This document shows positions 26,552 through 35,458 of a DNA stretch of 64,000 nt, in pieces. The DNA lies in assembly GCA_016742175.1 (NCBI GenBank), contig JACVCH010000022.1:1-64000 (forward strand), in the 5' to 3' direction. Numbering within the stretch: position 1 is the stretch's first letter; each line of letters opens with the position of its first letter. Position numbers and translations under genes: made by a program. The DNA comes from Rhizobiaceae bacterium. Lineage in GTDB: Bacteria > Pseudomonadota > Alphaproteobacteria > Rhizobiales > Rhizobiaceae. A model generated the notes under the pieces. It was not told where the DNA came from. It made no database searches and saw nothing but the letters and a program-made list of their open reading frames with translations.

Positions 26552-27249
26552 GCGCCCTCCATCCGGCGCGACACGCGGCGCGCCAGGATTTCGCTTGCGA
26601 CGAGCGCAGACATGGCGACGGCGATGGCGATGAGCGTCAGGCGCATCGCGCCGGTGCCGCCGCCGGGAACCTGCGTGAATGTGTAGATGGCGGACGGCAA
26701 AGTCTGCGTCTGGCCGGGAATGTTGGAGACGAAGGTGATGGTGGCGCCGAACTCGCCCATCGCCTTGGCGAAGGCGAGGATGGTGCCGGCGATGATGCCG
26801 GGCAGCGCGAGCGGCAGGGTGATCGTGGCGAAGACGAAGGTCGGATGGGCGCCGAGCGTGCCGGCCGCCTGTTCGAGCTTCGGGTCGACTGCCTCGATTG
26901 AAAGCCGGATCGCCCGCACCATCAGCGGAAAGGCCATGATGGCGCCGGCCAGCGCGGCGCCGGTCCAGCGAAACGAGAAGACGAGGCCGAACACCGTTTC
27001 GAAGAACTGGCCGAGCGGCCCGCGACGGCCGAAGGCGAGCAGCAGGAGATAGCCGGTGACGACGGGCGGCAGGATCAGCGGCAGGTGGACGAGGCCGTTG
27101 AGGAGCGCCTTGCCGGGAAACGACCAGCGGGCGAGCGCATAGGCGACGAGGATGCCCAAGGGCAGGCTCGCGACCGTCGCCCAGGTCGAGACCCAGATCG
27201 ACAGCCGCACCGCAACCCATTCATCTGCCGAAAGCTGCAGCCATTCCAT
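26548..27249 (-). CDS. modB: Molybdate ABC transporter permease ModB
   Basis: A 233-residue inner-membrane permease with five predicted helices. The ModB/CysT-type EAA region is EQAAGTLGAHPTFVFATITLPLALPGI. The following FAKAMGEFGATITFVSNIPGQTQT is highly characteristic of ModB. It starts 6 bp after the modA stop and overlaps modC by 4 bp. Length is typical. Confidence 0.95.
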   Translation of the reverse strand: MEWLQLSADEWVAVRLSIWVSTWATVASLPLGILVAYALARWSFPGKALLNGLVHLPLILPPVVTGYLLLLAFGRRGPLGQFFETVFGLVFSFRWTGAALAGAIMAFPLMVRAIRLSIEAVDPKLEQAAGTLGAHPTFVFATITLPLALPGIIAGTILAFAKAMGEFGATITFVSNIPGQTQTLPSAIYTFTQVPGGGTGAMRLTLIAIAVAMSALVASEILARRVSRRMEGA

Positions 27250-27255
27250 TCCCGG

Positions 27256-28020
27256 TCAGTCGCCGGCAAGGACGGTGAAGCCCTGTTCCTCGAAGATCGC
27301 GCGGGCTGCGTCCCCTTGCAGATAGTTGAGGAAGGCGGCGGCGTCGGGATTGGCGCTGTCGACCGTCAGCGCGGCGGGATAGATGATGGGCTCGTGGCTG
27401 TCTTCGGGAAAGGCGCCGACGACACGCACGCCGGGCTCAACCGTCGCGTCGGTCTGGTAGACGATGCCCAGCGGCGCTTCGCCGAGCGCGACGAACTGGA
27501 GTGCGGCCCGAACGTTCTCCGCCTGCGCGACCTTGTCGGCCACACCGTCCCAGACGCCGAGCGATTCGAGCGCGGCCTTGCCGTAGCGGCCGGCGGGCAC
27601 GGCGTCGATATTGGCCATGGCAAGTCGTCCATCGCCGAGCGCGCCGGCAAGGTCGAAGCCGGGCGCGATGGAAAGCTCGACCGAGGAGTCTGCCGGTGCG
27701 ACGAGGACGATGCGGTTGCCTAGAAGGCGGCGCTCGCTTGCCGTGTCGATCAGGTCGCGATCGGTAAGATAGGCCATCCAGTCGAGATCGGCGGAGATGA
27801 AAAGATCGGCCGGCGCGCCTTCCTCGATCTGCCTGGCGAGCGCAGAACTGCCGGCATAGGAAACCGTGGCTTGCCTGCCCTCTTCCTGCGACCAGGACTC
27901 ACTGATCGCGTCGAGTGCGGTCTTGAGGCTGGCGGCGGCAAAGACCGTGACCGGTTCCTGCGCGCGCGCCGGCAGGGCGACACACAGGAAAATAGCAATG
28001 GCCGCAAGAAATCCGCGCAT
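27256..28020 (-). CDS. modA: Molybdate-binding periplasmic protein ModA
   Basis: A 254-residue solute-binding protein. Residues 1-20 form a signal peptide ending PARAQ. The mature start VTVFAAASLKTALDAI is the ModA signature, supplying oxyanion-binding Ser residues together with YAGSSALARQI. The C-terminal YPAALTVDSANPDAAAFL block is also typical. ATG 28020 has GGGAGGG 8 nt upstream. It is the first gene of the mod operon; a degenerate ModE-type palindrome lies 24 bp upstream (28044-28067). Confidence 0.95.
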   Translation of the reverse strand: MRGFLAAIAIFLCVALPARAQEPVTVFAAASLKTALDAISESWSQEEGRQATVSYAGSSALARQIEEGAPADLFISADLDWMAYLTDRDLIDTASERRLLGNRIVLVAPADSSVELSIAPGFDLAGALGDGRLAMANIDAVPAGRYGKAALESLGVWDGVADKVAQAENVRAALQFVALGEAPLGIVYQTDATVEPGVRVVGAFPEDSHEPIIYPAALTVDSANPDAAAFLNYLQGDAARAIFEEQGFTVLAGD

Positions 28021-28043
28021 CTGAAACCCTCCCGCCGCGATGG

Positions 28044-28067
28044 CGATGGTTTCAGATGAACATAACG
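28044..28067 (-). promoter_or_regulatory. Candidate ModE-binding Mo-box upstream of modA
   Basis: On the minus strand the sequence reads CGTTATGTT-N6-AAACCATCG, an imperfect palindrome of 9-bp arms spaced by 6 bp. It resembles the CGNTATATA-N6-type Mo-box consensus, with several mismatches. Its position 24 bp before the modA start is right for a molybdate-responsive repressor site. It is a weak match, so confidence is limited. Confidence 0.4.
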
Positions 28068-28116
28068 CATCGCTTCGTGCAAGGCGTGGAAGAAGCCGAG
28101 GGCGACAGTCGATATG

Positions 28117-28140
28117 TCCGGACCGCCTCAGCGGTCCGGA
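28117..28140 (-). terminator. Perfect 10-bp hairpin with the cysN stop codon in its loop
   Basis: Arms TCCGGACCGC (28117-28126) and GCGGTCCGGA (28131-28140) are fully complementary around a 4-nt loop. The TGA stop of cysN (28128-28130) is in that loop. No T-run follows on the minus strand. It may end the cysHDN transcript by a Rho-assisted route or protect its 3' end, before the mod promoter region. Confidence 0.6.
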
Positions 28141-29567
28141 ATGATCTCGATTTCCGAGCGCCGCGCCTTGACGGCCGGCAAGCCGAGGATGAACTCCGCG
28201 AGATCGTGCGGTAGTGACATCGTGACGTGTTCCTTGCCGTCGCTTTCGGTCTCGGCGAGATCGGCGATCATGCCGCCGGCGACCGTGTTGTTGGTCTTCG
28301 GGCTGATCAGGATGAAGGCACCGGTGTCGCGGCAATCGGAAAAGCGGTCGAAGATCGCATCTTCCGCAAAATGCAGGCGGACCCGGCCAATGGCGTTGAC
28401 GGGCAGCGTGGTCGATTTCGTCCAGCGTCCGGCGCCGAGATCGTAAGCCTCGTCGATGGACACGCGGACGCGCTTCATCCGGCCGGCAGCCTTGAGCCAG
28501 AGGCGCGCGCCATCCTTCAGGCCGTCCGTTTGCAGCGTGACCAATGTCGCCGTGAAATCGCGACCGGTGAGCGGCGTGGCATCCGCAGCCGTCAGCACAT
28601 CGCCGCGCGCGGCATCGACCTTCCGGTCGAAGACGAGGGTGACGGCAGCGCCGGCTTCGGCGCGTTCGACGTCCCCGTCGAAGGTGACGATGCGGGCAAC
28701 CGAGACCGTCTGACCCGACGGCGCGACCACGACGCGGTCGCCGACGGCGACGGAGCCGGCCGCGACCGTGCCCTGATAGCCGCGAAAGGTTTCCCCGGGG
28801 CGCGAGACACGCTGGATCGGCATGCGGAAGGACAAGCCGGAAAGCTGGGCCGTCGGGGCCGTCTCCAGCGCTTCGATCAATGTCGGGCCGGAATACCAGC
28901 CGAGATTTTCACGCGCCGGCGTGACGATGTTCTCGCCCTTGAGCGCGGAAAGGGGGATTGCGGTGATCGCCATCTCGCCGAGCCGGGCGGCATAGGCGCG
29001 AAATTCGAGTTCGATATCGTCAAACACAGCGCGGTCGTAGCCGACGAGGTCGATCTTGTTGACCGCAAGCACCACCTGCCGGATGCCCATCAGATGGACG
29101 ATGGCGGCGTGGCGGCGCGTCTGTTCGAGAAGGCCGGCGCGCGCGTCGACCAGAAGCACGGCGAGGTCTGCCGTCGAGGCACCGGTCGCCATGTTGCGCG
29201 TGTATTGCTCGTGGCCGGGCGTGTCGGCGACGATGAAGGCGCGCCTCGGCGTCTGGAAATAGCGGTAGGCGACGTCGATCGTAATGCCCTGTTCCTGCTC
29301 GGCCTTGAGCCCATCGAGGAGCAGGCCGAAATCGGGCAGTGACAGATCGTTTTGCTTCGAGCCCTTGGCGATCAACGCCGCGCGGTGATCCTCGGCGACG
29401 GATTTCGTGTCCCACAGCAGGCGGCCGATCAGCGTCGACTTGCCGTCGTCGACGCTGCCGCAGACGAGAAAGCGCAACCGGCGGCCGTCTTCATGATCGG
29501 TGGCGACGGGCTCGCCGTCACGCTCGAATTCGGGTTCGAGCGGCAGGATTTCAGCGTCGAGGCTCAT
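28128..29567 (-). CDS. cysN: Sulfate adenylyltransferase large subunit (GTPase) CysN
   Basis: A 479-residue GTPase subunit of ATP sulfurylase, which activates sulfate to adenosine phosphosulfate with CysD. The GTPase motifs are GSVDDGKS at residues 37-44, DTPGHEQY and NKIDLV; two beta-barrel domains follow to the C-terminus. There is no fused APS kinase (CysC) domain, and the length stops at the CysN unit. This agrees with the presence of an APS-type CysH that needs no PAPS. It starts 2 bp after the cysD stop, and the 3' end lies in a perfect hairpin. Confidence 0.96.
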   Translation of the reverse strand: MSLDAEILPLEPEFERDGEPVATDHEDGRRLRFLVCGSVDDGKSTLIGRLLWDTKSVAEDHRAALIAKGSKQNDLSLPDFGLLLDGLKAEQEQGITIDVAYRYFQTPRRAFIVADTPGHEQYTRNMATGASTADLAVLLVDARAGLLEQTRRHAAIVHLMGIRQVVLAVNKIDLVGYDRAVFDDIELEFRAYAARLGEMAITAIPLSALKGENIVTPARENLGWYSGPTLIEALETAPTAQLSGLSFRMPIQRVSRPGETFRGYQGTVAAGSVAVGDRVVVAPSGQTVSVARIVTFDGDVERAEAGAAVTLVFDRKVDAARGDVLTAADATPLTGRDFTATLVTLQTDGLKDGARLWLKAAGRMKRVRVSIDEAYDLGAGRWTKSTTLPVNAIGRVRLHFAEDAIFDRFSDCRDTGAFILISPKTNNTVAGGMIADLAETESDGKEHVTMSLPHDLAEFILGLPAVKARRSEIEIIPDR

Positions 29568-29569
29568 GG

Positions 29570-30523
29570 TCAGAAATATCCTTCGAGCTTCTTCTTTTCC
29601 ATCGATCCCGCCTCGTCGCGGTCGATGGCGCGGCCCTGGCGCTCGGAAACGGTTGCGGTGGTGATCTCGTCGATGATGTCGTCGATCGTCTCGGCTTCGG
29701 AGAAGATGCCGCCGGAAAGCGCGAAGCAGCCGAGGGTGCGGAAGCGGATCGAGCCTTCCTGGCGCACCTCGCCGGGCCAGAGCTCCAGCCGCTCGTCCTC
29801 GGCGAGAATGATCATGCCGTCGCGCAGAACGAACGGCCGGCGTTTGGCGAAATAGAGATCGACGATCGGGATTTCCTCGGCCTTGATGTACTGCCAGACG
29901 TCGAGCTCGGTCCAGTTGGAGAGCGGGAAGACGCGCACGCTTTCGCCGCGCGCGATGCGGCCATTGTAGAGGTTCCACAATTCGGGCCGCTGGTTGCGCG
30001 CGTCCCAGCGATGGTCGGGCGAGCGGAAGGAGAAGATTCGCTCCTTGGAGCGCGAGGCGTCCTCGTCGCGCCGCGCGCCGCCGAAGGCTGCGTCGTAACG
30101 GCCGGCATCCAGCGCCTGGCGCAGCGCCTCGGTCTTCATGACGTCGGTGAAGTAGGAAGAGCCGTGCTTGAACGGGCTCAACCCCTCGGCCGCACCGCGC
30201 GGATTGGTATGGACATTGAGGTCGAGGCCGAGGTCGCGCGCGGTCTGATCGCGAAAGGCGATCATCTGCGAGAACTTCCAGCCGGTGTCGACATGGAGCA
30301 GCGGAAACGGAATCGGCTCGGGCCAGAAGGCCTTGCGCGCGACATGCAGCAGGACGGACGAATCCTTGCCGACCGAATAGAGCATCACCGGCCGCTCGAA
30401 CTCTGCCGCGACCTCGCGAAAGATGTGGATCGCTTCGTTCTCAAGGGCCTGGAGATGCGGCGAAAGGCGGCTGGAGTGGCTGTTGTCGTCGGTGGTCTGG
30501 AGGCGGGCTGCGGCTGCGGTCAT
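29570..30523 (-). CDS. cysD: Sulfate adenylyltransferase small subunit CysD
   Basis: A 317-residue PP-loop ATP pyrophosphatase-type subunit. [14 protein letters not shown] carries the SGGxDS-like PP-loop. Further conserved blocks are [38 protein letters not shown] and the C-terminal LEGYF. It forms ATP sulfurylase with CysN. The ATG at 30523 overlaps the cysH stop by 4 bp, and cysN follows after 2 bp. Confidence 0.96.
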   Translation of the reverse strand: MTAAAARLQTTDDNSHSSRLSPHLQALENEAIHIFREVAAEFERPVMLYSVGKDSSVLLHVARKAFWPEPIPFPLLHVDTGWKFSQMIAFRDQTARDLGLDLNVHTNPRGAAEGLSPFKHGSSYFTDVMKTEALRQALDAGRYDAAFGGARRDEDASRSKERIFSFRSPDHRWDARNQRPELWNLYNGRIARGESVRVFPLSNWTELDVWQYIKAEEIPIVDLYFAKRRPFVLRDGMIILAEDERLELWPGEVRQEGSIRFRTLGCFALSGGIFSEAETIDDIIDEITTATVSERQGRAIDRDEAGSMEKKKLEGYF

Positions 30524-31290
30524 GTTGCGGGCACTTGCACTTTCGAGGAGGAGATCGGGGCGATCGGCGAGACGGCGTCCTTGACGTGAAGCCCGCATTC
30601 GCGGGTCTGGTCCTGTTCCCACCACCAGCGGCCGGCGCGTTCGGGCTCGCCCGGCTTGATCGCGCGGGTGCAGGGCGCGCAGCCGATCGAGGGATAGCCG
30701 CGCGCGTGGAGCGGGTTCAGCGGCACGCCGTGGCGCGACGCATAGGCGCTGATCTCGTCGAGCGTCAGGTCGGCGAGCGGGTTGACCTTGAGGAGGCCGC
30801 GCGGCGCGTCCCATTCGGCAAGCGGCGTTTCGGCACGCGCGCCCGACTGGCCGCGCCTCACGCCGGTGATCCAGACCGCGGCGCGGTCGAGCGCCAGCGC
30901 GAGCGGGCGCAGCTTGCGGATGTCGCAGCAGGCGTGCCGCGCCTCGACGCTGTCGTAGAAGCCATTGAGGCCGTAGCGCGCGGTGTAGGTCTCGACGTCG
31001 ATCGGCGCCGGGCGATAGCGCTCGATGGCAAGGGCGAAGCGCCGCTCGGTCTCGTCGATCAGCGCGCGTGTCTCGTCGAACAGGCGGCCGGTGTCGAGCG
31101 TGACGATCTCGATCGAGCCCGCCGTACCGGAACGCGCGATGGCCGCCGCGATGATTTGGTCCTCGATACCGAGCGAGGTCGTGAAGACCTTGCGGCCGGC
31201 AAAGCGCGCCACGCGTTGAAGCCTCGCTTCCAGATCGAGGGAGCTGAGTTCGTCGGCGAGAGCGTCAATGGCGGCAGGTGCGTGCGTCAT
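30520..31290 (-). CDS. cysH: Adenosine-5'-phosphosulfate reductase (4Fe-4S type)
   Basis: A 256-residue assimilatory reductase that turns APS into sulfite. The cysteine pairs Cys121-Cys122 (ACCDIRK) and Cys204-x2-Cys207 (GCAPC) form the 4Fe-4S site that marks APS rather than PAPS reductases. The catalytic Cys232 lies in ECGLH. The PP-loop region is TTSLGIEDQ. It heads the cysHDN operon. A long imperfect inverted repeat lies 38-87 bp upstream of the ATG. With cysN lacking a CysC domain, the pathway here runs sulfate to APS to sulfite. Confidence 0.95.
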   Translation of the reverse strand: MTHAPAAIDALADELSSLDLEARLQRVARFAGRKVFTTSLGIEDQIIAAAIARSGTAGSIEIVTLDTGRLFDETRALIDETERRFALAIERYRPAPIDVETYTARYGLNGFYDSVEARHACCDIRKLRPLALALDRAAVWITGVRRGQSGARAETPLAEWDAPRGLLKVNPLADLTLDEISAYASRHGVPLNPLHARGYPSIGCAPCTRAIKPGEPERAGRWWWEQDQTRECGLHVKDAVSPIAPISSSKVQVPAT

Positions 31291-31327
31291 GCCTGCAAAG
31301 ATGCGGGATCGGGCCGCGCCGCGACAG

Positions 31328-31377
31328 GAAACGGGCTCTCATTTTGCCGCGGCTGCGAGCAAATTCGAACCCGTTTC
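31328..31377. repeat. Long imperfect inverted repeat between cysH and cysA
   Basis: GAAACGGGCTCTCATTTTGC (31328-31347) is matched in inverted orientation by 31359-31377, with an 8-bp perfect outer arm (GAAACGGG/CCCGTTTC) and mostly matching inner bases. It lies in the 111-bp gap between the cysA stop and the cysH start. It is either a transcript-ending hairpin for the sulfate transporter operon or a two-fold regulator site for cysHDN. Confidence 0.55.
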
Positions 31378-31401
31378 GCCGCGCGCGCGCAATTGCCGGC
31401 C

Positions 31402-32442
31402 TCAATGGGCGGGAAAGAGCTTCCACGCGCGCGGCCTGAAAGCGATACGCGTGCCCTCCGCGACCGCGCTGTCGGCCGGCAGTTCGATCTCGACCCGGTG
31501 GCCGGGACCGCCGACGGCAAGCTCGATGCGCCGGCGCGCCTCGACCCGGCGCGTGGCGGTGACGGTGCCCGCGATGCAACCGCCGCAGCCTTCCAGGACG
31601 TCGATGTCGTGCGGGCGGAAATAGAGCTCGGCCGGGCCGGCGGGCGCGTTCTGCGCGTCGAGCCCGATGGTCCGGTCCTCCAGCCAGACCTGGCCGTCTT
31701 CAACACGAACCGGCAGCCGGCTCGATTCGCCGATGAAGCCGTAGACGAAGGGGGAGTTGGGCGTGTCGTAAATATCGTCGGCCGAGCCGACCTGCTCAAT
31801 CCGGCCGCTGCTCATGACGACGACGCGGTCGGCAAGCTCCAGCGCCTCCTCCTGGTCGTGCGTGACGAAGACGGTGGTGTGGCCGGTGCGGTCGTGAATC
31901 TCGCGCAGCCAGCGGCGCAGATCGCGGCGTACCTGCGCGTCGAGCGCGCCGAAGGGCTCGTCGAGCAGCAGCACCTTCGGCTCGATGGCAAGTGCGCGGG
32001 CGAGCGCGACGCGCTGACGCTGGCCGCCGGAAAGCTGGTTGGGAAAGCGCTTTTCGAGGCCCGATAGCTGGACGAGGTCGAGCAATTCGAGCGCACGGCG
32101 GCGGATTTCGGATTTCGGCGGACGGGTCGCCGCCGGCCGCACCTTCAGCCCGAAGCCGATATTGTCGAGAACGTTCATGTGCCGGAAGAGCGCGTAGTGC
32201 TGGAAGACGAAGCCGACATTGCGCTCCTGCACGCTTTTCTTCGAGGCATCCTCGTCGCCGAAATGAATCGCCCCGCCGGTCGGGAAGTCGAGCCCGGCGA
32301 TGAGGCGCAGGAGCGTCGTCTTGCCGGACCCCGAAGGTCCCAGAAGCGCGATCAGTTCGCCGGAGCGGATGTCGAGCGAGACGTTGTCGAGCGCATGGAA
32401 GCCCGAGAAGGTCTTGTCGATGGAGTTGACGCGAAGTTCCAT
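31402..32442 (-). CDS. cysA: Sulfate/thiosulfate ABC transporter ATP-binding protein CysA
   Basis: A 346-residue ATPase. Walker [10 protein letters not shown] is at residues 35-42, signature LSGGQRQRV near 136 and Walker [13 protein letters not shown] near 156. The CysA-typical block is [24 protein letters not shown], and the C-terminal region has [12 protein letters not shown]. It follows cysW by 14 bp. It energises sulfate import with CysT/CysW and the binding protein encoded upstream. Confidence 0.95.
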   Translation of the reverse strand: MELRVNSIDKTFSGFHALDNVSLDIRSGELIALLGPSGSGKTTLLRLIAGLDFPTGGAIHFGDEDASKKSVQERNVGFVFQHYALFRHMNVLDNIGFGLKVRPAATRPPKSEIRRRALELLDLVQLSGLEKRFPNQLSGGQRQRVALARALAIEPKVLLLDEPFGALDAQVRRDLRRWLREIHDRTGHTTVFVTHDQEEALELADRVVVMSSGRIEQVGSADDIYDTPNSPFVYGFIGESSRLPVRVEDGQVWLEDRTIGLDAQNAPAGPAELYFRPHDIDVLEGCGGCIAGTVTATRRVEARRRIELAVGGPGHRVEIELPADSAVAEGTRIAFRPRAWKLFPAH

Positions 32443-32456
32443 TGAGGGATTCCCGA

Positions 32457-33347
32457 TTAATGTCCGCGCAGGCCGTCGCCGCGACCGTAGACGCGTTCGA
32501 GAACGGCCTTGAGGACGAGCGTGACGAGGGCGAGGACGGCAAGGAGCGAGGCGACCGCGAAGGCGGCGACGAAATGGTACTCGTTGTAGAGGATCTCGAC
32601 CTGCAGCGGCATGGTGACGGTCTCGCCGCGCAGCCGGCCGGAGACAACGGACACGGCGCCGAACTCGCCCATGGCGCGGGCGTTGCAGAGGAGGACGCCG
32701 TAGAGCAGGCCCCATTTGATGTTGGGCAGCGTGACCAGCCGGAACGCCTGCCAGCCCGACGCGCCGAGCGAGATCGCCGCCTCCTCGTCGCCGGTGCCCT
32801 GGTCCTGCATCAGCGGGATCAGTTCGCGGGCGATGAAGGGGAAGGTGACGAAGATCGTCGCCAGCACCACGCCGGGAACGGCGAAGAGGATCTGCAGCCC
32901 ATAGGAGTTGAGGAGCGGGCCGAAATAGCTCTGCGCATTGAAGAGCAGCACGTAGACGAGGCCCGCGATCACCGGCGAGACCGAGAAGGGCAGGTCAATG
33001 AGCGTGATCAGGAACGCCTTGCCCTTGAACTCGAACTTGGCGATCGCCCACGCCGCCGCGACGCCGAAGACCAGATTGGCCGGCACTGCGATGGCCGCGA
33101 CGAGCAGCGTCAGCTTGATCGAGGCGAGCGCATCCGGCTCGACGATGGACGCCAGCGCCACCTGCCATCCGCGCCGCAGCGCCTCGGCGAAGACCGCGAC
33201 GAGCGGCATGAACAGCACCAGCGCCAGAAAGGCGACGGCGATCGAGATCAGCACCCATTTCGCGACCGGGCTCTCGCCGGTCGGATCGCGGAACGGCGTC
33301 TCGGGCGTCGCTGCGAACGATCCTTGCAAGGCCAGACTATCCGCCAT
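32457..33347 (-). CDS. cysW: Sulfate ABC transporter permease CysW
   Basis: A 296-residue permease with six predicted helices. The CysW pattern [21 protein letters not shown] and the EAA-type loop [30 protein letters not shown] followed by [16 protein letters not shown] identify it. It overlaps cysT by 11 bp and precedes cysA. Length is normal. Confidence 0.95.
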   Translation of the reverse strand: MADSLALQGSFAATPETPFRDPTGESPVAKWVLISIAVAFLALVLFMPLVAVFAEALRRGWQVALASIVEPDALASIKLTLLVAAIAVPANLVFGVAAAWAIAKFEFKGKAFLITLIDLPFSVSPVIAGLVYVLLFNAQSYFGPLLNSYGLQILFAVPGVVLATIFVTFPFIARELIPLMQDQGTGDEEAAISLGASGWQAFRLVTLPNIKWGLLYGVLLCNARAMGEFGAVSVVSGRLRGETVTMPLQVEILYNEYHFVAAFAVASLLAVLALVTLVLKAVLERVYGRGDGLRGH

Positions 33348-34200
33348 AACCGAACCTCCTGCGGCTCCAGGCCTGGATGAGATTGATGGTGAGGAGCACC
33401 ACGAAGGCCAGCACCAGCATGATCGCGCCGATGGCGGTGGCAGCGGCGTAGTTGAACTCCTCGAGCCGGATCACGATCAGCAGCGGGGCGATCTCCGAGA
33501 CGAACGGGATGTTGCCGGCGATGAAGAGGACTGAGCCGTACTCGCCGACGGCGCGGCCGAAGGCGAGCGCGAAGCCGGTGAGGATCGCCGGCAGGAGGCC
33601 GGGAAGAATGACCCGCCACACGGTCTGGAAGCGGTTGGCACCGAGCGTCGCGGCGGCTTCCTCCACCTCGCGGCTGATCTCCTCCATCACCGGCTGGACG
33701 GTGCGCACGACGAAGGGCAGGCCGATGAAGATCAGCGCGATGACGATGCCGGTCGGCGTATAGGCGATGCGGATGTCGTAGGGTTGGAGCCACTGTCCGA
33801 TCCAGCCGTTCGGCGCGTAGATGGCGGTGAGCGCGATGCCTGCCACCGCCGTCGGCAGCGCGAAGGGCAGGTCGACCGCGGCGTCGATCAGCCGGCGGCC
33901 GGGGAAACGGTAGCGCACCAGCACCCAGGCGACGATGACGCCGAAGACGACATTGACGGTTGCCGCGAATGCGGACGTCCAGAACGAGGTGCGCAGGGCC
34001 GCAAGGACGCGCGGGTCGGTCGCCAGTCGCCAGAATTCCGCCCAGCCGAGCGATGCCGAGCGCCACCCGAGCCCGGCGAGCGGGATCAGGATCAAGAGGG
34101 AAAGATAGAAGATGGTGAAACCGAAAGTGATCCCGAAACCCGGGATCACGCTCGGTTCCCTCCAGCGCCAGCGCGCCGGCGCTGAAAGCACCATACTCAT
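33337..34200 (-). CDS. cysT: Sulfate ABC transporter permease CysT
   Basis: A 287-residue permease, partner of CysW. It has the LPFALPTAVAGIALTAIYAPNGWIG block and the EAA loop EEAAATLGANRFQTVWRVILPGLLPAILTG, then FGRAVGEYGSVLFIAGNIP typical of CysT (CysU). It starts 3 bp after the binding-protein stop. The reading order sbp-cysT-cysW-cysA is the standard sulfate operon. Confidence 0.95.
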   Translation of the reverse strand: MSMVLSAPARWRWREPSVIPGFGITFGFTIFYLSLLILIPLAGLGWRSASLGWAEFWRLATDPRVLAALRTSFWTSAFAATVNVVFGVIVAWVLVRYRFPGRRLIDAAVDLPFALPTAVAGIALTAIYAPNGWIGQWLQPYDIRIAYTPTGIVIALIFIGLPFVVRTVQPVMEEISREVEEAAATLGANRFQTVWRVILPGLLPAILTGFALAFGRAVGEYGSVLFIAGNIPFVSEIAPLLIVIRLEEFNYAAATAIGAIMLVLAFVVLLTINLIQAWSRRRFGYGG

Positions 34201-34203
34201 GGA

Positions 34204-35223
34204 TCAGCGGCCCGGCTGGTAGATCTGGTCGAAGACGCCGCCATCGCCGAAGAAGCGCGGCTGCGCCTCCCGCCATCCGCCGAGATCGTCGATGGTGACG
34301 AGTTCGAGATCGCCGAAGCGCTCGAGTTCCGACGGTTCCACCACGTCCGGTTTGGCAGGGCGATAGAAGTTGCGCGCCGCGATGTTCTGGCCCGCATCCG
34401 AATAGAGGTATTCGAGATAGGCGGTCGCGACCTCGCGGGTGCCCTTGGCGTCGACATTGCCGTCGACCACCGCGACGGGCGGCTCGGCGAGGATCGAGAG
34501 CGACGGCACGACGATGTCGAACTGGTCGGGCCCGAGTTCCTCGATAGCGAGGAAGGCCTCGTTCTCCCAGGCGAGAAGCACGTCGCCGATGCCGCGCTGG
34601 ACGAAGGTCGTGGTCGAGCCACGCGCTCCGCCGTCGAGGACCGGCACGTGCTTGAAGAGCTCGGTGACGTATTCGGTCGCCTTGGCTTCGTCGCCGCCAT
34701 GTTCCTTCAGCGCCCAGGCCCAGGCGGCGAGGAAGTTCCAGCGCGCGCCGCCCGAGGATTTGGGGTTCGGCGTGATCACCTCGACGCCCTCGCCGATAAG
34801 ATCGTCCCAGTCGGTCAGGTTCTTCGGGTTGCCCTTGCGGACCAGGAAGACGATGGTCGAGGTGTAGGGCGCATTGTTGTTGTCCAGCGTGCCGCGCCAA
34901 TCCTCGCGGATTTTTCCGCTATTGGCCACGATTGCATCGATGTCCGCCTCAAGCGCCAGCGTTACGACGTCCGCCTCGAGCCCGTCGATGACGGTGCGCG
35001 CCTGGCTGCCGGAGCCGCCATGCGTAGTCTGGATGTTGACGGTTTCCCCTTTTTCCCCCTGCCAGTGCTCCGCAAAGGCCGCATTGAACTCACGATAGAG
35101 TTCGCGCGTCGGATCGTAGGAGACGTTGATGATGGTCTGTTGTGCGTAGGCGAAACCCAGTCCGCCGAACTGCACCGATGCGGCCAGAGCCGCCGTGAAG
35201 AGAAGATGTCTTCGCGTGAACAT
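34204..35223 (-). CDS. Sulfate-binding periplasmic protein (Sbp/CysP)
   Basis: A 339-residue binding protein. The prokaryotic sulfate-binding signatures are both present: NVSYDPTRELY just after the signal peptide and NPKSSGGARWNFLAAWAWA in the middle. The N-terminus MFTRRHLLFTAALAAS is a signal peptide with a twin-arginine-like pair and likely cleavage at AYAQ. ATG 35223 has GGAGG 8 nt upstream. It is the first gene of the sulfate importer operon. Whether it prefers sulfate or thiosulfate cannot be told. Confidence 0.94.
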   Translation of the reverse strand: MFTRRHLLFTAALAASVQFGGLGFAYAQQTIINVSYDPTRELYREFNAAFAEHWQGEKGETVNIQTTHGGSGSQARTVIDGLEADVVTLALEADIDAIVANSGKIREDWRGTLDNNNAPYTSTIVFLVRKGNPKNLTDWDDLIGEGVEVITPNPKSSGGARWNFLAAWAWALKEHGGDEAKATEYVTELFKHVPVLDGGARGSTTTFVQRGIGDVLLAWENEAFLAIEELGPDQFDIVVPSLSILAEPPVAVVDGNVDAKGTREVATAYLEYLYSDAGQNIAARNFYRPAKPDVVEPSELERFGDLELVTIDDLGGWREAQPRFFGDGGVFDQIYQPGR

Positions 35224-35458
35224 GTCGACTGCCTCCGTTGACAGTTCCAATGGTACGCAAGTCACAGGCGCGCGGAACGCAGCCCGCGACCAATCTCATC
35301 AGCGAATGGGAATGCTCGTTCCAAATTGCGGCGGAATGACGCAAAATCCGCATGGCTCCCGCAGAAGTGACCGCGCACCCGACCGCGCGGCGACCGGATT
35401 GACAGGCTCCCGGCCGCCCGCCATCGTCCTGCGGTTCGACACGGAGGCTTCTTCCCGC
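35224..35458. promoter_or_regulatory. Divergent promoter region of sulfate operon and nitronate monooxygenase
   Basis: These 235 bp separate the leftward sulfate operon from the rightward nitronate monooxygenase gene. They contain an interrupted repeat GGAAT-GCTCG-TTCC near 35310-35323. The minus strand here has GCAATTTGGAAC, which resembles GCAAATTCGAAC in the cysH upstream repeat and may be a shared control element. I see no gene. Confidence 0.35.

Noticed and set aside
33248-34900. Minus-strand open frame of 550 codons in the sulfate operon
   Set aside because: It runs through cysT and the binding-protein gene in a wrong frame. The true products carry diagnostic sulfate-transport motifs.
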